Source of the DNA: an uncultured Lachnospiraceae bacterium
GTDB lineage: Bacteria; Bacillota; Clostridia; Lachnospirales; Lachnospiraceae
Assembly: GCA_947576945.1 (NCBI GenBank)
Contig: CANPTH010000032.1
Location: 1-49,896 of the forward strand
Direction of reading: 5' to 3'
DNA length: 49,896 nucleotides
The notes under the pieces were generated by a model. That model saw nothing but the letters and a program-made list of their open reading frames with translations. It did not search any database and had not been told where the DNA came from. How positions within the stretch are numbered: position 1 is the first letter of the stretch; the number at the start of each line of letters is the position of its first letter. The position numbers and the translations under genes were made by a program. Shown here one piece after another: positions 16,976-25,543 of the stretch.

Positions 16976-18651
16976 GTCTCGAACGTCCCGTTGATATCCA
17001 GCTTGCCAAACCCCCATCTGTTGTCCGGATACACCACATTCTCCGACCGGTCCGCTCCGCGGATGAGAAAGCTCTTGATCCCCCTGCTCTCCACGGTAGG
17101 TGTATTTCCTTCCACCACCGCCCACTCCATGAACTGTGCCACGCAGCCTGCCGTCAGGGCCGCTGCCATGCTGGATCCCGTCACAGGCCCTGTGATCGTG
17201 GGCACCTGTACGCCGGGCGCCGCCAGATCCGGTTTGATCACTCCGCTCTTGGTAAATCCCCGCCCGGACTCCATAAACCAGCTGCCTGAAATGCCATTGT
17301 AGGCCGATATGGTGATAATCCGCTCTGCGTTGGCGGGTTCCGTCAGCGTCACATCCGGGCTGGGCGCCAGAAACGTCACATTCTTCTCCATAAACTCCGT
17401 GATCGGCAGCCAGATATGAAAGGTTCCCGTCCCTTTCTGTCCTTCCATCGGATAGACCTGCAGATTCCAGATACCCGGCGTAGGATCCTCAAAACGGAAA
17501 AACACAAGCTGCTCTCCCGCGTCCCGCTCCACGATCAGATTGCTCACCGTAATGACCGTACTCTCGAAGATAAAGTCAATCACCCGGTCTTCTCTGCTTC
17601 TGAAGTCAATCTCCGGCGAAGTCTCGCCGCCCGGCGAACGCAGTCTCACCGCATAGATATCAGGCAGTGTTCCCCACAGTTCCATGCAGAATCCCTTTGT
17701 ATCCTCCGGTACACGTATCTCTACCGTATCAGGCACGGTATGTTCGTAATGGTGTTCCCTGTCCCCTTCATTACCGCCGCAGACCACCACAGCACGGCTT
17801 CTGCGTCTGGCCACACTGTTCAGGTAAGAAGCCAGTGGCGACGTACCGTTATGGCTTCCCAGATTGGTACCAATCCCCAGCACAATCACCACCGGTCTGT
17901 GCAATGCGATCGCCATCCGCTCCAGATACCTGACTGCCTCCATCACATCATTTTCCTGATAGGCCGCCGCCCCGTCGGCCACCAGATAATACTCCCGCAG
18001 ATATTGTTTGGCAGGTTTTAACTTAACCACTGCTATATCCGCCTGCGGGGCGGCTCCACGAAAGGTCAGTCCCTGGTTTAAGATACTGCCCGCCGCCACA
18101 GACGCCATCTGGGTGCCGTGACCGTCAGTATCAGTAGAAGGCACAAGCTGTCCCGGATTTTCCGTCTGCAATGCCTGATCAATCTGTTCTCTGGTATACT
18201 CCGTACCGTACAGGAATCCTTCCGGCGGTTCCCCGTCCTGAATCGTCTGATCCCACAGCGCCATAATACGGCTGCTTCCGTCTTCATTGCGGAACGCATC
18301 CAGTTCATAACGGATTCCCGTATCAATAAATCCCAGCACCACACCGGCCCCCTGCAAAGACAGCGGCGGATTCTGTACACGGATGCTTCCTGTCTGCGCC
18401 AGATTATCCGGATCAAATACAGCATCTCCAGCCTGCATCAGCCCGTACAGCACCGGAATCGCCGAATACCCATAGTAACCGATCGACATAGGCGGAAACA
18501 TGCTCCGATTGACATTGACCACCCCATAGCCGTCATCTATCCCATGAAAGCAGAAATCGATCGGCAGCGTCCCCGACAGCTCTTCCGCCACCACATAGTC
18601 CGTGATCAGGTCGGCATAGTCGTTTGATAAGATCTTTTCTTTACAAGTCAT
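16960..18651 (-). CDS. S8 family peptidase (subtilase, Csp-like)
   Basis: A 563-residue subtilisin-family serine protease without a signal peptide. The triad is intact: Asp110 in LGFIDTGI, His178 in DTDGHGTQMAS and Ser494 in TGSSMAAALTAG. An insert between His and Ser (about 300-430) and the N-terminal SNDYADLITDY segment resemble the Csp proteases of Clostridia, which process germination factors; many Lachnospiraceae carry several such paralogues of unknown role. There is no convincing ribosome-binding site: the ATG lies 10 bases after a GC-rich hairpin. It is probably transcribed from the promoter candidate at 18713-18740. The gene 3' end folds into a hairpin. Confidence 0.9.
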   Translation of the reverse strand: MTCKEKILSNDYADLITDYVVAEELSGTLPIDFCFHGIDDGYGVVNVNRSMFPPMSIGYYGYSAIPVLYGLMQAGDAVFDPDNLAQTGSIRVQNPPLSLQGAGVVLGFIDTGIRYELDAFRNEDGSSRIMALWDQTIQDGEPPEGFLYGTEYTREQIDQALQTENPGQLVPSTDTDGHGTQMASVAAGSILNQGLTFRGAAPQADIAVVKLKPAKQYLREYYLVADGAAAYQENDVMEAVRYLERMAIALHRPVVIVLGIGTNLGSHNGTSPLASYLNSVARRRSRAVVVCGGNEGDREHHYEHTVPDTVEIRVPEDTKGFCMELWGTLPDIYAVRLRSPGGETSPEIDFRSREDRVIDFIFESTVITVSNLIVERDAGEQLVFFRFEDPTPGIWNLQVYPMEGQKGTGTFHIWLPITEFMEKNVTFLAPSPDVTLTEPANAERIITISAYNGISGSWFMESGRGFTKSGVIKPDLAAPGVQVPTITGPVTGSSMAAALTAGCVAQFMEWAVVEGNTPTVESRGIKSFLIRGADRSENVVYPDNRWGFGKLDINGTFETLARL

Positions 18652-18661
18652 CTTCTAAAAC

Positions 18662-18688
18662 AACAGCCGCCGTCTCCGGCGGTCTGTT
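18662..18688 (-). terminator. GC-rich hairpin between clpX and the subtilase gene
   Basis: On the minus strand AACAG-A-CCGCCG, a GAGA loop, then CGGCGG-CTGTT forms an 11-bp stem with one bulge, followed by GTTTTAG. It looks like an intrinsic terminator for clpX, yet it lies only 10 bases before the subtilase ATG, so it may also act in the leader of that gene. Confidence 0.55.
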
Positions 18689-18712
18689 CTCTCTTATCAG
18701 CTTTCCTACTAT

Positions 18713-18740
18713 ACTATGTCCGTGAAGAATGTCCTGACAA
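18713..18740 (-). promoter_or_regulatory. Candidate promoter of the subtilase gene
   Basis: TTGTCA (18735-18740), a 16-base spacer and CATAGT (18713-18718) lie in the 130-base gap after clpX. The -10 matches four of six consensus bases. If used, the transcript would begin upstream of the GC-rich hairpin. Confidence 0.35.
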
Positions 18741-18781
18741 TATGCTGTTATTATGCTAAACCTCTTACTGTCCCGAAATCG

Positions 18782-20428
18782 TCACTTCTCTTCTATCACA
18801 TTCAGCCTGTCCGGATGCTCCAGCGAATTACTGCGGATATCGATGATCGGTCCGCCTGTCCCTTCAATATACTCTCTGGTGATCGTCACCCGGCCGATAT
18901 TATCATCCTTTGGCACTTCATACATGATATCCAGCATAAATTCCTCGATGATTGCCCGCAGCGCCCTGGCTCCTGTCTCTTTCTCCATGGCTTTCTCCGC
19001 GATGGCCTCCAGCGCCCCCTGATCAAATTCCAGCTTCACCTCATCCAATTCCAACAGTTTCTGATACTGTTTCAAGATCGCGTTGCGAGGTTCTGCCAGG
19101 ATCTTAACCAGCATCTCTTTCCCCAGTCCCTCCAGCGTAAAGATCACCGGAAGCCGGCCGATAAATTCCGGAATCATGCCAAATTTCTTGATATCCTCCA
19201 CCGTAACCCGGTTCAGAATATTTTTTTCTTTATCATATTTATCCCGCAGCTCCGCACCGTACCCGATAGACGTCTTCTTGTTCAGACGCTGCTTAATGAT
19301 CTCCTCCAGATCCGGAAAAGCGCCGCCGCAGATAAACAGGATATTCTTCGTATTAACCGTAGCCAGCGGCACCATGGCATTTTTGGAATTGGCGCCCACC
19401 GGCACTTCCACCTCTGCTCCTTCCAGAAGCTTCAGCATCCCCTGCTGCACGGACTCCCCGCTGACATCCCGGGAATTGGTATTCTTCTTCTTGGCGATCT
19501 TATCGATCTCGTCAATAAAGATGATCCCCTGTTCCGCCCGCTCCACATCATTCTCGGCCGCCGCCAGAAGCTTGGAGACCACACTCTCGATATCGTCGCC
19601 GATATACCCGGCTTCCGTCAAAGAAGTAGCATCCGTGATCGCCAGCGGCACATCCAGCAGTCTGGCCAGCGTCTTGACCAGATATGTCTTACCACACCCC
19701 GTAGGCCCGATCATCAGCATATTGGACTTCTCGATCTCAATCTCATCCATGGTGCCTGTAGCCACCCGCTTATAATGGTTATAGACAGCCACAGACATGA
19801 CCTTCTTGGCATGCTCCTGTCCCACCACATACTCATCCAGCTTGGCTTTGATCTTGTGGGGCGGCATGATATTCCGGATATCGATCTCCGGATTGGCCTC
19901 CTTCTTCTTTTTCCTGATCTTCTGCTTATTGGGAATCCCGCCATCTCCCTGCAGATCCGCCAAATTGACAAAGCTGATCCTGGGAAATCCCTTACCGTTA
20001 TTCAGGTCAGTCATGTTAGGATGATGCAGCATCCCCTGATAGTCAAACTGACTCACCGTATCCATGGTCTTGTGCATACAATCATCACAGACACAGATAT
20101 GATTCGGCAGCCGGAACATCTTACCGGTCTTGCTTTCCGGCCTGCGGCAGATAAAACAGACATCCTCGTAGTCCTTACCGGGATCCTCTTCCTCATCCTT
20201 CTTTACTGTCTGTCCGCTTTCTCCGGAATCGCTCACCACAAGCGCCTCTTTGTCCCCGGCTTCCTCCCGCTGATCATTCTCATGTTGATCCTTCTCATGC
20301 CGCTCTTCGTCTTCCTTCCTCTTCTGACGCAGACGTTCCCGCTGTTCCTCGCCGTCCTCCAGCTCCCGGAAATCCCACGAGCGTGGCTCCTTCTTTTCAT
20401 CCATCTCATCAAATCTATCGTCTCTCAT
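18782..20428 (-). CDS. clpX: ATP-dependent Clp protease ATPase subunit ClpX (long form)
   Basis: A 548-residue AAA+ unfoldase that feeds substrates to ClpP. The C4 zinc-binding domain (CFICRRPE...CVCDDCM) is followed by MPPHKIKAKLDEYVVGQEHA, Walker A GPTGCGKT, Walker B IIFIDEIDKIA, SVQQGMLKLLEGAEV, FIGRLPV and sensor-2 GARALRAIIEE. Typical ClpX is about 410-430 residues. The excess is an N-terminal stretch of about 85 residues, very rich in Glu, Asp, Lys and Arg, plus a longer linker after the zinc domain with a KIRKKKKE basic patch. No clpP or tig is adjacent, so this may be a second ClpX-type protein. The start at 20428 follows GGAGAAAA. Confidence 0.92.
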   Translation of the reverse strand: MRDDRFDEMDEKKEPRSWDFRELEDGEEQRERLRQKRKEDEERHEKDQHENDQREEAGDKEALVVSDSGESGQTVKKDEEEDPGKDYEDVCFICRRPESKTGKMFRLPNHICVCDDCMHKTMDTVSQFDYQGMLHHPNMTDLNNGKGFPRISFVNLADLQGDGGIPNKQKIRKKKKEANPEIDIRNIMPPHKIKAKLDEYVVGQEHAKKVMSVAVYNHYKRVATGTMDEIEIEKSNMLMIGPTGCGKTYLVKTLARLLDVPLAITDATSLTEAGYIGDDIESVVSKLLAAAENDVERAEQGIIFIDEIDKIAKKKNTNSRDVSGESVQQGMLKLLEGAEVEVPVGANSKNAMVPLATVNTKNILFICGGAFPDLEEIIKQRLNKKTSIGYGAELRDKYDKEKNILNRVTVEDIKKFGMIPEFIGRLPVIFTLEGLGKEMLVKILAEPRNAILKQYQKLLELDEVKLEFDQGALEAIAEKAMEKETGARALRAIIEEFMLDIMYEVPKDDNIGRVTITREYIEGTGGPIIDIRSNSLEHPDRLNVIEEK

Positions 20429-20477
20429 GATTTTCTCCATTTCTACGCTGCTTTTTAGTCATATCCATTTCTATCAT

Positions 20478-20506
20478 AGTATAAAACCCCCTCCCCCACA
20501 AGTAAA
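20478..20506 (-). promoter_or_regulatory. Promoter of clpX with G-tract spacer
   Basis: TTTACT (20501-20506) and TATACT (20478-20483) are spaced by 17 bases, inside which lies GGGGGAGGGGG on the minus strand. The same 11-base G-tract occurs in the binding-protein leader (16037-16047 region). The predicted start is about 45 bases before the ATG. Confidence 0.6.
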
Positions 20507-20509
20507 CAA

Positions 20510-20570
20510 TTTCTAAACATCCATATCCCGTACCATCATACCACCATAAATAGAAGTGGATGTTTAGAAA
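20510..20570. repeat. Perfect 14-bp inverted repeat upstream of the clpX promoter
   Basis: TTTCTAAACATCCA (20510-20523) is repeated inverted at 20557-20570 with 33 bases between. It lies immediately upstream of the -35 box. It could be a pair of regulator half-sites or a transcript 3'-end structure; it has no T-run. The rest of the 330-base gap holds a repeat fragment and the htrA terminator, with no gene. Confidence 0.6.
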
Positions 20571-20579
20571 CATATGCTG

Positions 20580-20624
20580 CCCTCAGTGAACAAAGGTACA
20601 CACGGTCGGTAAAGAATCAATTTC
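20580..20624. repeat. 45-bp fragment of the paired-hairpin element
   Basis: These 45 bases are identical to 3110-3154, the left end of the element between the dehydrogenase and iclR. Identity stops at AATCAATTTC, within the first hairpin arm, and the sequence passes straight into the htrA terminator. It shows that the element is dispersed and that truncated copies persist. Confidence 0.8.
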
Positions 20625-20628
20625 CCAT

Positions 20629-20665
20629 AAAAAGAGAAAAAGACAACCTCTCAGCCGTCTTTCTC
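20629..20665 (-). terminator. Probable terminator of the HtrA-like protease gene
   Basis: On the minus strand GAGAAAGAC, a 12-base loop and GTCTTTTTCTC form an imperfect stem followed by TTTTT. It lies about 95 bases after the protease stop codon. Confidence 0.5.
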
Positions 20666-20759
20666 CCTGTCACCTGCTGCTTTACCGCCTGTGACTTTAT
20701 CATTATCGTTTTCTCACGCATCGGTCTGTGCATCCCTGCCGCTCGATGCAAGCCTGTAT

Positions 20760-22454
20760 TTACTGCACCTTGTTCCCAAGTGTCAGCTGTACCGTCCTGT
20801 TCTCATATCCGCCGATTCCGGGTGTCATTACGGTAACATCCACAACATCACCCTTGGCATAGAACTCCAGCTCCTTCTGCAGCACATCCATGGAAGAGAT
20901 TTTATCACCGTCAAATTCTACGATAATATCACCCTTGCGAAGTCCTGCTGCCTCGGCCGCCGTATTCTCGTATACCTGTGAGATATACACGCCTTCCGGC
21001 ATACCGTATGCCTCAGATACCTCCTGTGTGACACTGATACCGGAAATACCCAGATAACCTCTCTCCTCTTCGGCCACCTTGTTCTTGGTCTCCTTCAACA
21101 TCAGCTCCGCTATGATCGGGCTTGCCGCCGAGATGGGAATCGCATACCCCATGCCCTCCACGGCGCTGCCGCCGATCTTATTCGAATTAATACCGACCAC
21201 TTCACCTTTAATATTCAAAAGCGCACCGCCGGAATTACCCGGATTGATGGCTGCATCTGTCTGAATGAAGGTACCGTCCGTACCGTCAGAAAGCTCAATG
21301 CTTCTGTTCAAGGCGCTGATCACGCCTGTCGTTACCGACTGGCCGTATCCTAAAGAATTCCCGATCGCAATGGCAGGTTCACCCACCGTCAGGGAATCGG
21401 AATCCCCCAGGGTAGCCACCGCAATCTCCTGCAGCGTAGTGCCGCTGACATCACCGATCGGAACCGCGATCACAGCCAGATCCATATCCGGATCCGTTCC
21501 CTTGATGGAAGCCTTCGCTTCGCTGCCTTCTACAAACTGCACCGTCAGCTCATCCGAATCCGCAACCACATGGTAATTTGATACGATCAGCAGCTCCGTG
21601 TCATTCTCGCCCACGATAATGCCGGACCCGCTGGCATCCGCCTCACTCGTCATTGTCTGCCCGAAATAAGACATCTTCTCAGTATAATGATTGTTGATTG
21701 ATACTATGGCCGGCATCACTTCCCTGACAACCTCCGACACATCCGCTACCACCGTGTTGATACTTTCCGTCACGTGTACACCGCTGTCTGTCTTCTGATT
21801 ATCTGTCCTGGCCGTTTCGTCCGTATTACTCTGCGCCGCTTCTCCTCCGTCTTCCAAAATGGCCTGTTCGTTTTCCGACACCGTCACCGCGTCTTTGCCG
21901 ATCACCGCTCCCGTTACAGCCTGCACCACAAAGATTCCGGTTCCCGCAAAGAGTCCAAACACAAGCCCCAATGACAGACAGATTGCCGCCTTTTTCAGAT
22001 AGCCATGCTGCCGCGGCTTCTTCTCTTTCTTTTTCTTCTCCTTATGCTTTCCCTGATCCATCGCCGTATAATTCGGATAGGTATTGCCATACTGATAACT
22101 TCCCGTACCGTAGACCGAACCTGAAGCGTTGTCAGCCGTCCCGCCCGTGGAATTGGCGCTTCTGTAATATCCCGTCTGCTGACTGCCATAGGCATTCTGC
22201 GTCCCATACGTATTACCGGAATAATTGCTGCTGCCATATCCATATCGGTTCTGATACTGGGATCCGCCGCCCTGGTTCTGCGAAGTCTGACCCTGCCCCG
22301 CCTGTGTATAGCCGGACTGATTCTGTACCGGACTCTGGCTTCGTGTCATGTTCTGGTTCTGCACATTGCTTTGTTCTGCCCCCACACCCTGGTTCTGGCT
22401 TTCTCCTGACTCCTGCGATCCCATGTTCCTGTCATTATAATTGTTATCGTACAT
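20760..22454 (-). CDS. HtrA/DegP-like membrane-anchored serine protease
   Basis: A 564-residue trypsin-like protease with one membrane helix (about 154-180, AICLSLGLVFGLFAGTGIFV) and the catalytic part outside. The triad is His295 in SNYHVVADS, Asp325 in DPDMDLAVI and Ser408 in NPGNSGGALL. A PDZ domain follows (GYLGISGISV, EAAGLRKGDIIVEFDG). HtrA proteins degrade or refold damaged envelope proteins. The first 135 residues are cytoplasmic and low-complexity, rich in Gln, Asn, Gly, Ser and Tyr, ending in a Lys-rich patch. The start at 22454 has AGGGGCAGGA upstream; the extension to 22559 lacks a site. Confidence 0.9.
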   Translation of the reverse strand: MYDNNYNDRNMGSQESGESQNQGVGAEQSNVQNQNMTRSQSPVQNQSGYTQAGQGQTSQNQGGGSQYQNRYGYGSSNYSGNTYGTQNAYGSQQTGYYRSANSTGGTADNASGSVYGTGSYQYGNTYPNYTAMDQGKHKEKKKKEKKPRQHGYLKKAAICLSLGLVFGLFAGTGIFVVQAVTGAVIGKDAVTVSENEQAILEDGGEAAQSNTDETARTDNQKTDSGVHVTESINTVVADVSEVVREVMPAIVSINNHYTEKMSYFGQTMTSEADASGSGIIVGENDTELLIVSNYHVVADSDELTVQFVEGSEAKASIKGTDPDMDLAVIAVPIGDVSGTTLQEIAVATLGDSDSLTVGEPAIAIGNSLGYGQSVTTGVISALNRSIELSDGTDGTFIQTDAAINPGNSGGALLNIKGEVVGINSNKIGGSAVEGMGYAIPISAASPIIAELMLKETKNKVAEEERGYLGISGISVTQEVSEAYGMPEGVYISQVYENTAAEAAGLRKGDIIVEFDGDKISSMDVLQKELEFYAKGDVVDVTVMTPGIGGYENRTVQLTLGNKVQ

Positions 22455-22574
22455 AGTTCCTGCCCCTTTCATTTTTTCTATGATTACGGCCCGCTCTATC
22501 GTTGTCCGTTTCTCTTTTTCTTTGTTTCTGAGGTCAGTATATCTTCTAATTGTGTTCAAACTGTGACAAAATTT

Positions 22575-22620
22575 TATAAAAACTGTGTTTTTATAAAGCC
22601 AGGCCGTGACAGCCTGACTT
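22575..22620 (-). terminator. Double hairpin terminator after glmS
   Basis: On the minus strand AAGTCAGGC (22612-22620), a 7-base loop and GCCTGGCTT (22596-22604) form a 9-bp stem with one G-U pair. A second perfect hairpin, TATAAAAAC-ACA-GTTTTTATA (22575-22595), follows directly. They lie 24 bases after the glmS stop. Confidence 0.7.
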
Positions 22621-22643
22621 TTACTTCCACAGTCTTTCCTCTT

Positions 22644-24470
22644 CTACTCGACAGTCACCGATTTCGCCAGATTCCTCGGTTTATCCACATCGCACCCCTT
22701 GCCTACTGCCACATAATACCCGAACAGCTGCAGCGGTATGATGGCCAGGGAATTGGCAAAGAAAGGATTGGTCTCCGGAATGTAGATCACATAATCTGCC
22801 GCCTTCTCGATCTCCTTGTTCTCTTCACAGGTAACCGCCAGCACAAACGCGCCTCTGGCCTTCACCTCCACCATGTTGCTGATGGTCTTGGCATACAGAT
22901 CCGGCTGGGTGGACACCGCCGCCACCAGCGTTCCTTCCTCGATCAGGGAGATCGTGCCGTGCTTCAATTCTCCGGCCGCATAGGCCTCGGAATGAATATA
23001 AGAGATTTCCTTTAATTTCAGGGAGCCTTCCAGAGAGATCGCATGATCGATGCCTCTCCCGATAAAGAACACATCCTTGGCTCCTATATAACGGTTGGCA
23101 AATTTCTGTATCCTGAATTTATTGTTCAGCAGAAGTTCGATCTGATCCGGCAGGCATCGCAGGTCGCCCAGCATGGCAGCGAACTCCTTGTTCTTAATCT
23201 GTCCCCTCACTCTGCCAAGCTTCATGGCCAGCAGATACAGCGCAACCAGCTGCGCGCTGTAGGCTTTAGTAGTAGCCACCGCTATCTCCGGCCCGGCCCA
23301 GGTGTACATGACATTGTCCGCCTCTCTGGCGATAGAGCTTCCTACCACATTGACAATGCCCAGCACCTGAAAACCGCGGGCCTTTGCCTCCCGCAGCGCC
23401 GCCAGCGTATCCGCCGTCTCACCGGACTGGCTGATCACCACCACCATGGCCCCCTCCTCCAGAATGGGGTTCCGGTAACGGAATTCCGAAGCCAGATCCA
23501 CTTCCACAGGAATCCGTGCCAGCCCCTCGATCACATACTTGCCCGTCATCCCAGCATGGTACGCCGACCCGCAGGCCACGATATGGATCTTCCGGATCCC
23601 TCTAAGCTCCTCATCCGTCATATTCAGCTCTTCGATGACAATATCGTTATCCTTAATCCTGGGTAAAAGGGTATCCGTCACGGTTTTGGGCTGCTCGTAC
23701 ATCTCTTTTAACATGAAATGCTCATACCCGCCCTTCTCCGCCGCATTGGCGTCCCAGTCGATGGTCACGGACTCCTTCTGGATCTCCTCCTCGTCCACCG
23801 TGTAGAAGTGCATATGATCTGCACGCAGCCGCACGATCTCCTGATTGTCAACATAATAGATCTTTCTCGTATATTTTAAGACAGCGGGTACGTCGGAAGC
23901 GATAAAGCATCCGTCCTGATTCTGTCCCACCACCAGGGGGGAATCTTTCCTGGCTGCAAAGATCTGATCCGGACAGTCCGCAAACAGGATGCCAAGCGCA
24001 TAGGATCCCTCCACGCGGTGCAGCACCTTCGTCACAGTCTCCATGGGGTTCCCTTTATAATAATAATCCAGAAGATGCGCCAGCACTTCCGTATCTGTCT
24101 CCGACACGAATCGATACCCCTTGTCTGTCAGCATCCGGCGCAGTTGAATATAATTCTCGATAATACCGTTATGTACCACCGTGATCGTCTCATCCGCATT
24201 GAAATGAGGATGCGCATTGACATTACTCGGTACGCCATGAGTTGCCCACCTGGTATGCCCGATCCCGCAGACTCCTGTCATCGTCTCGCCGCCATGGGTC
24301 AGATTTTCCAGAATCTTCAACCTTCCCACGGACTTGGTGATGTTGATCTTCTCACCGTCATAGATAGCCATGCCTGCCGAATCATATCCCCGATACTCCA
24401 GCCTAGACAGGCCGTCCAGGATAATAGGCGCCGCCTGTTTTGTCCCGATATATCCCACAATTCCGCACAT
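22644..24470 (-). CDS. glmS: Glutamine--fructose-6-phosphate aminotransferase (isomerizing)
   Basis: A 608-residue enzyme making glucosamine-6-phosphate from fructose-6-phosphate and glutamine, the first step toward UDP-GlcNAc and peptidoglycan. The N-terminal glutaminase begins MCGIVGYIG with Cys2 as nucleophile and contains CGIGHTRWATHG. Two SIS isomerase domains follow, with ACGSAYHAGM, SQSGETADTLAAL and SLKLKEISYIHSEAYAAGEL. The ending LAKSVTVE is canonical. AAAGAGG precedes the start. Only 67 bases separate it from the upstream glycosyltransferase gene, so it is likely co-transcribed with glycan genes, and there is no room for a glmS ribozyme. Confidence 0.97.
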   Translation of the reverse strand: MCGIVGYIGTKQAAPIILDGLSRLEYRGYDSAGMAIYDGEKINITKSVGRLKILENLTHGGETMTGVCGIGHTRWATHGVPSNVNAHPHFNADETITVVHNGIIENYIQLRRMLTDKGYRFVSETDTEVLAHLLDYYYKGNPMETVTKVLHRVEGSYALGILFADCPDQIFAARKDSPLVVGQNQDGCFIASDVPAVLKYTRKIYYVDNQEIVRLRADHMHFYTVDEEEIQKESVTIDWDANAAEKGGYEHFMLKEMYEQPKTVTDTLLPRIKDNDIVIEELNMTDEELRGIRKIHIVACGSAYHAGMTGKYVIEGLARIPVEVDLASEFRYRNPILEEGAMVVVISQSGETADTLAALREAKARGFQVLGIVNVVGSSIAREADNVMYTWAGPEIAVATTKAYSAQLVALYLLAMKLGRVRGQIKNKEFAAMLGDLRCLPDQIELLLNNKFRIQKFANRYIGAKDVFFIGRGIDHAISLEGSLKLKEISYIHSEAYAAGELKHGTISLIEEGTLVAAVSTQPDLYAKTISNMVEVKARGAFVLAVTCEENKEIEKAADYVIYIPETNPFFANSLAIIPLQLFGYYVAVGKGCDVDKPRNLAKSVTVE

Positions 24471-24537
24471 ATTGATACCTCTCTTTCTCAGCCCTTCATC
24501 ATAACAGCATCTCTTTACCTTCTATTGCCTGATTATT

Positions 24538-25521
24538 CTATGACCAGTATTCCTTACTGTTTGACATTCTGACCACTAATTTCCCCGGCAGACTGCGGTA
24601 ATGCTTTCCCAACAGATATCCCGCATACTTAAACCCGCTTTGCACCATGACATGCGGGATCTTCCTCTTCAATCCCGTCTTGCCGAGATGCCTGATCATC
24701 TGCCTCACGAACCTGATCCCCTCCGACTCCGAAGGGTACGCAGCAAAGATCTCCGGATGCTCCGCCTGGGACACACCCAGATCAAAATTCCTGCGGAACT
24801 GTTCCATATTGGTATAATTATGGGAATGGAACACTTTTGCCTCCGCAGTATAAGCAATGCCGTATCCTGCCTCCACAGCTCTGGCGGCGTAGATCATATC
24901 CTCATTAAATATTGTATGTTTCACAAATCCGCCCAATTCGTCGAATATCCGTCTGTTGTACGCAGCACAGACATTGGAACAGAAGAACGTTTTCAGCCCC
25001 AGTCTATCCAGGTCGGCCTGTGTCTTGATCATGGATTGTTCCGGATAATTGAAACTTCTTGTATACTTCTCTATCTCACTGCTGCCTTCGGGCGCTATCT
25101 GTCTGGCATATGCCACGGCAACCTTCTCCCTGCGCAGCTGTCCAAGCAGTTCTTCTATCAAATGCACGTCGGCCGGAACCGCATCCTGCGTCATCATAAT
25201 GAAATACTCCGCATCCGAATACTGCACACCGCGATTTCTTGTTCTGCCATGATCGAACTCTCTTCTGGACAGATGCCTGACCAGTACATTATGATGATCT
25301 TTCTGGAAGGAAGTTCCATAGATCAATCGATCAAAATATTTCTGCTCCGTATTCATGATAATGATCCGATTCACCGGAACACTCTGTTGTTCCAGTTTCC
25401 TGATCAATTCCAGAAATGTTTTGCCGGGCTTATAGACAGGAATGATTATATCCGCCTTTTCCACGCTTTTATCCTCCGTTACCAATTCCTGCTTTAGCGC
25501 CAAAAGGAGCCGATTCTTCAT
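24538..25521 (-). CDS. Glycosyltransferase family 2 protein
   Basis: A 327-residue GT-A fold transferase, probably cytoplasmic and membrane-associated. It shows the nucleotide-binding strand ADIIIPVYKPGKTFLELIRK, an EFDHGRTRNRGVQYS segment and MTQDA at the DxD-like position, all typical of rhamnosyltransferase-type GT2 proteins. The C-terminal part (NEDMIYAARAVEAGYGIAYT) carries the acidic motif that often provides the catalytic base. AAAGGGG precedes the start. It follows the LCP gene by 22 bases and precedes glmS. Likely role: adding a sugar to the surface glycan; donor and acceptor unknown. Confidence 0.85.
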   Translation of the reverse strand: MKNRLLLALKQELVTEDKSVEKADIIIPVYKPGKTFLELIRKLEQQSVPVNRIIIMNTEQKYFDRLIYGTSFQKDHHNVLVRHLSRREFDHGRTRNRGVQYSDAEYFIMMTQDAVPADVHLIEELLGQLRREKVAVAYARQIAPEGSSEIEKYTRSFNYPEQSMIKTQADLDRLGLKTFFCSNVCAAYNRRIFDELGGFVKHTIFNEDMIYAARAVEAGYGIAYTAEAKVFHSHNYTNMEQFRRNFDLGVSQAEHPEIFAAYPSESEGIRFVRQMIRHLGKTGLKRKIPHVMVQSGFKYAGYLLGKHYRSLPGKLVVRMSNSKEYWS

Positions 25522-25543
25522 AAGACCGGCCCCTTTGCTCTGC

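Noticed and set aside
18716..20458. Plus-strand open frame of 580 codons
   Set aside because: It is the complement of clpX, whose ClpX motifs are unmistakable; the plus-strand product is compositionally biased and lacks a ribosome site.
24471..24537. Possible glmS ribozyme upstream of glmS
   Set aside because: The gap is only 67 bases, too short for the ribozyme core, and the sequence before it codes for a glycosyltransferase.
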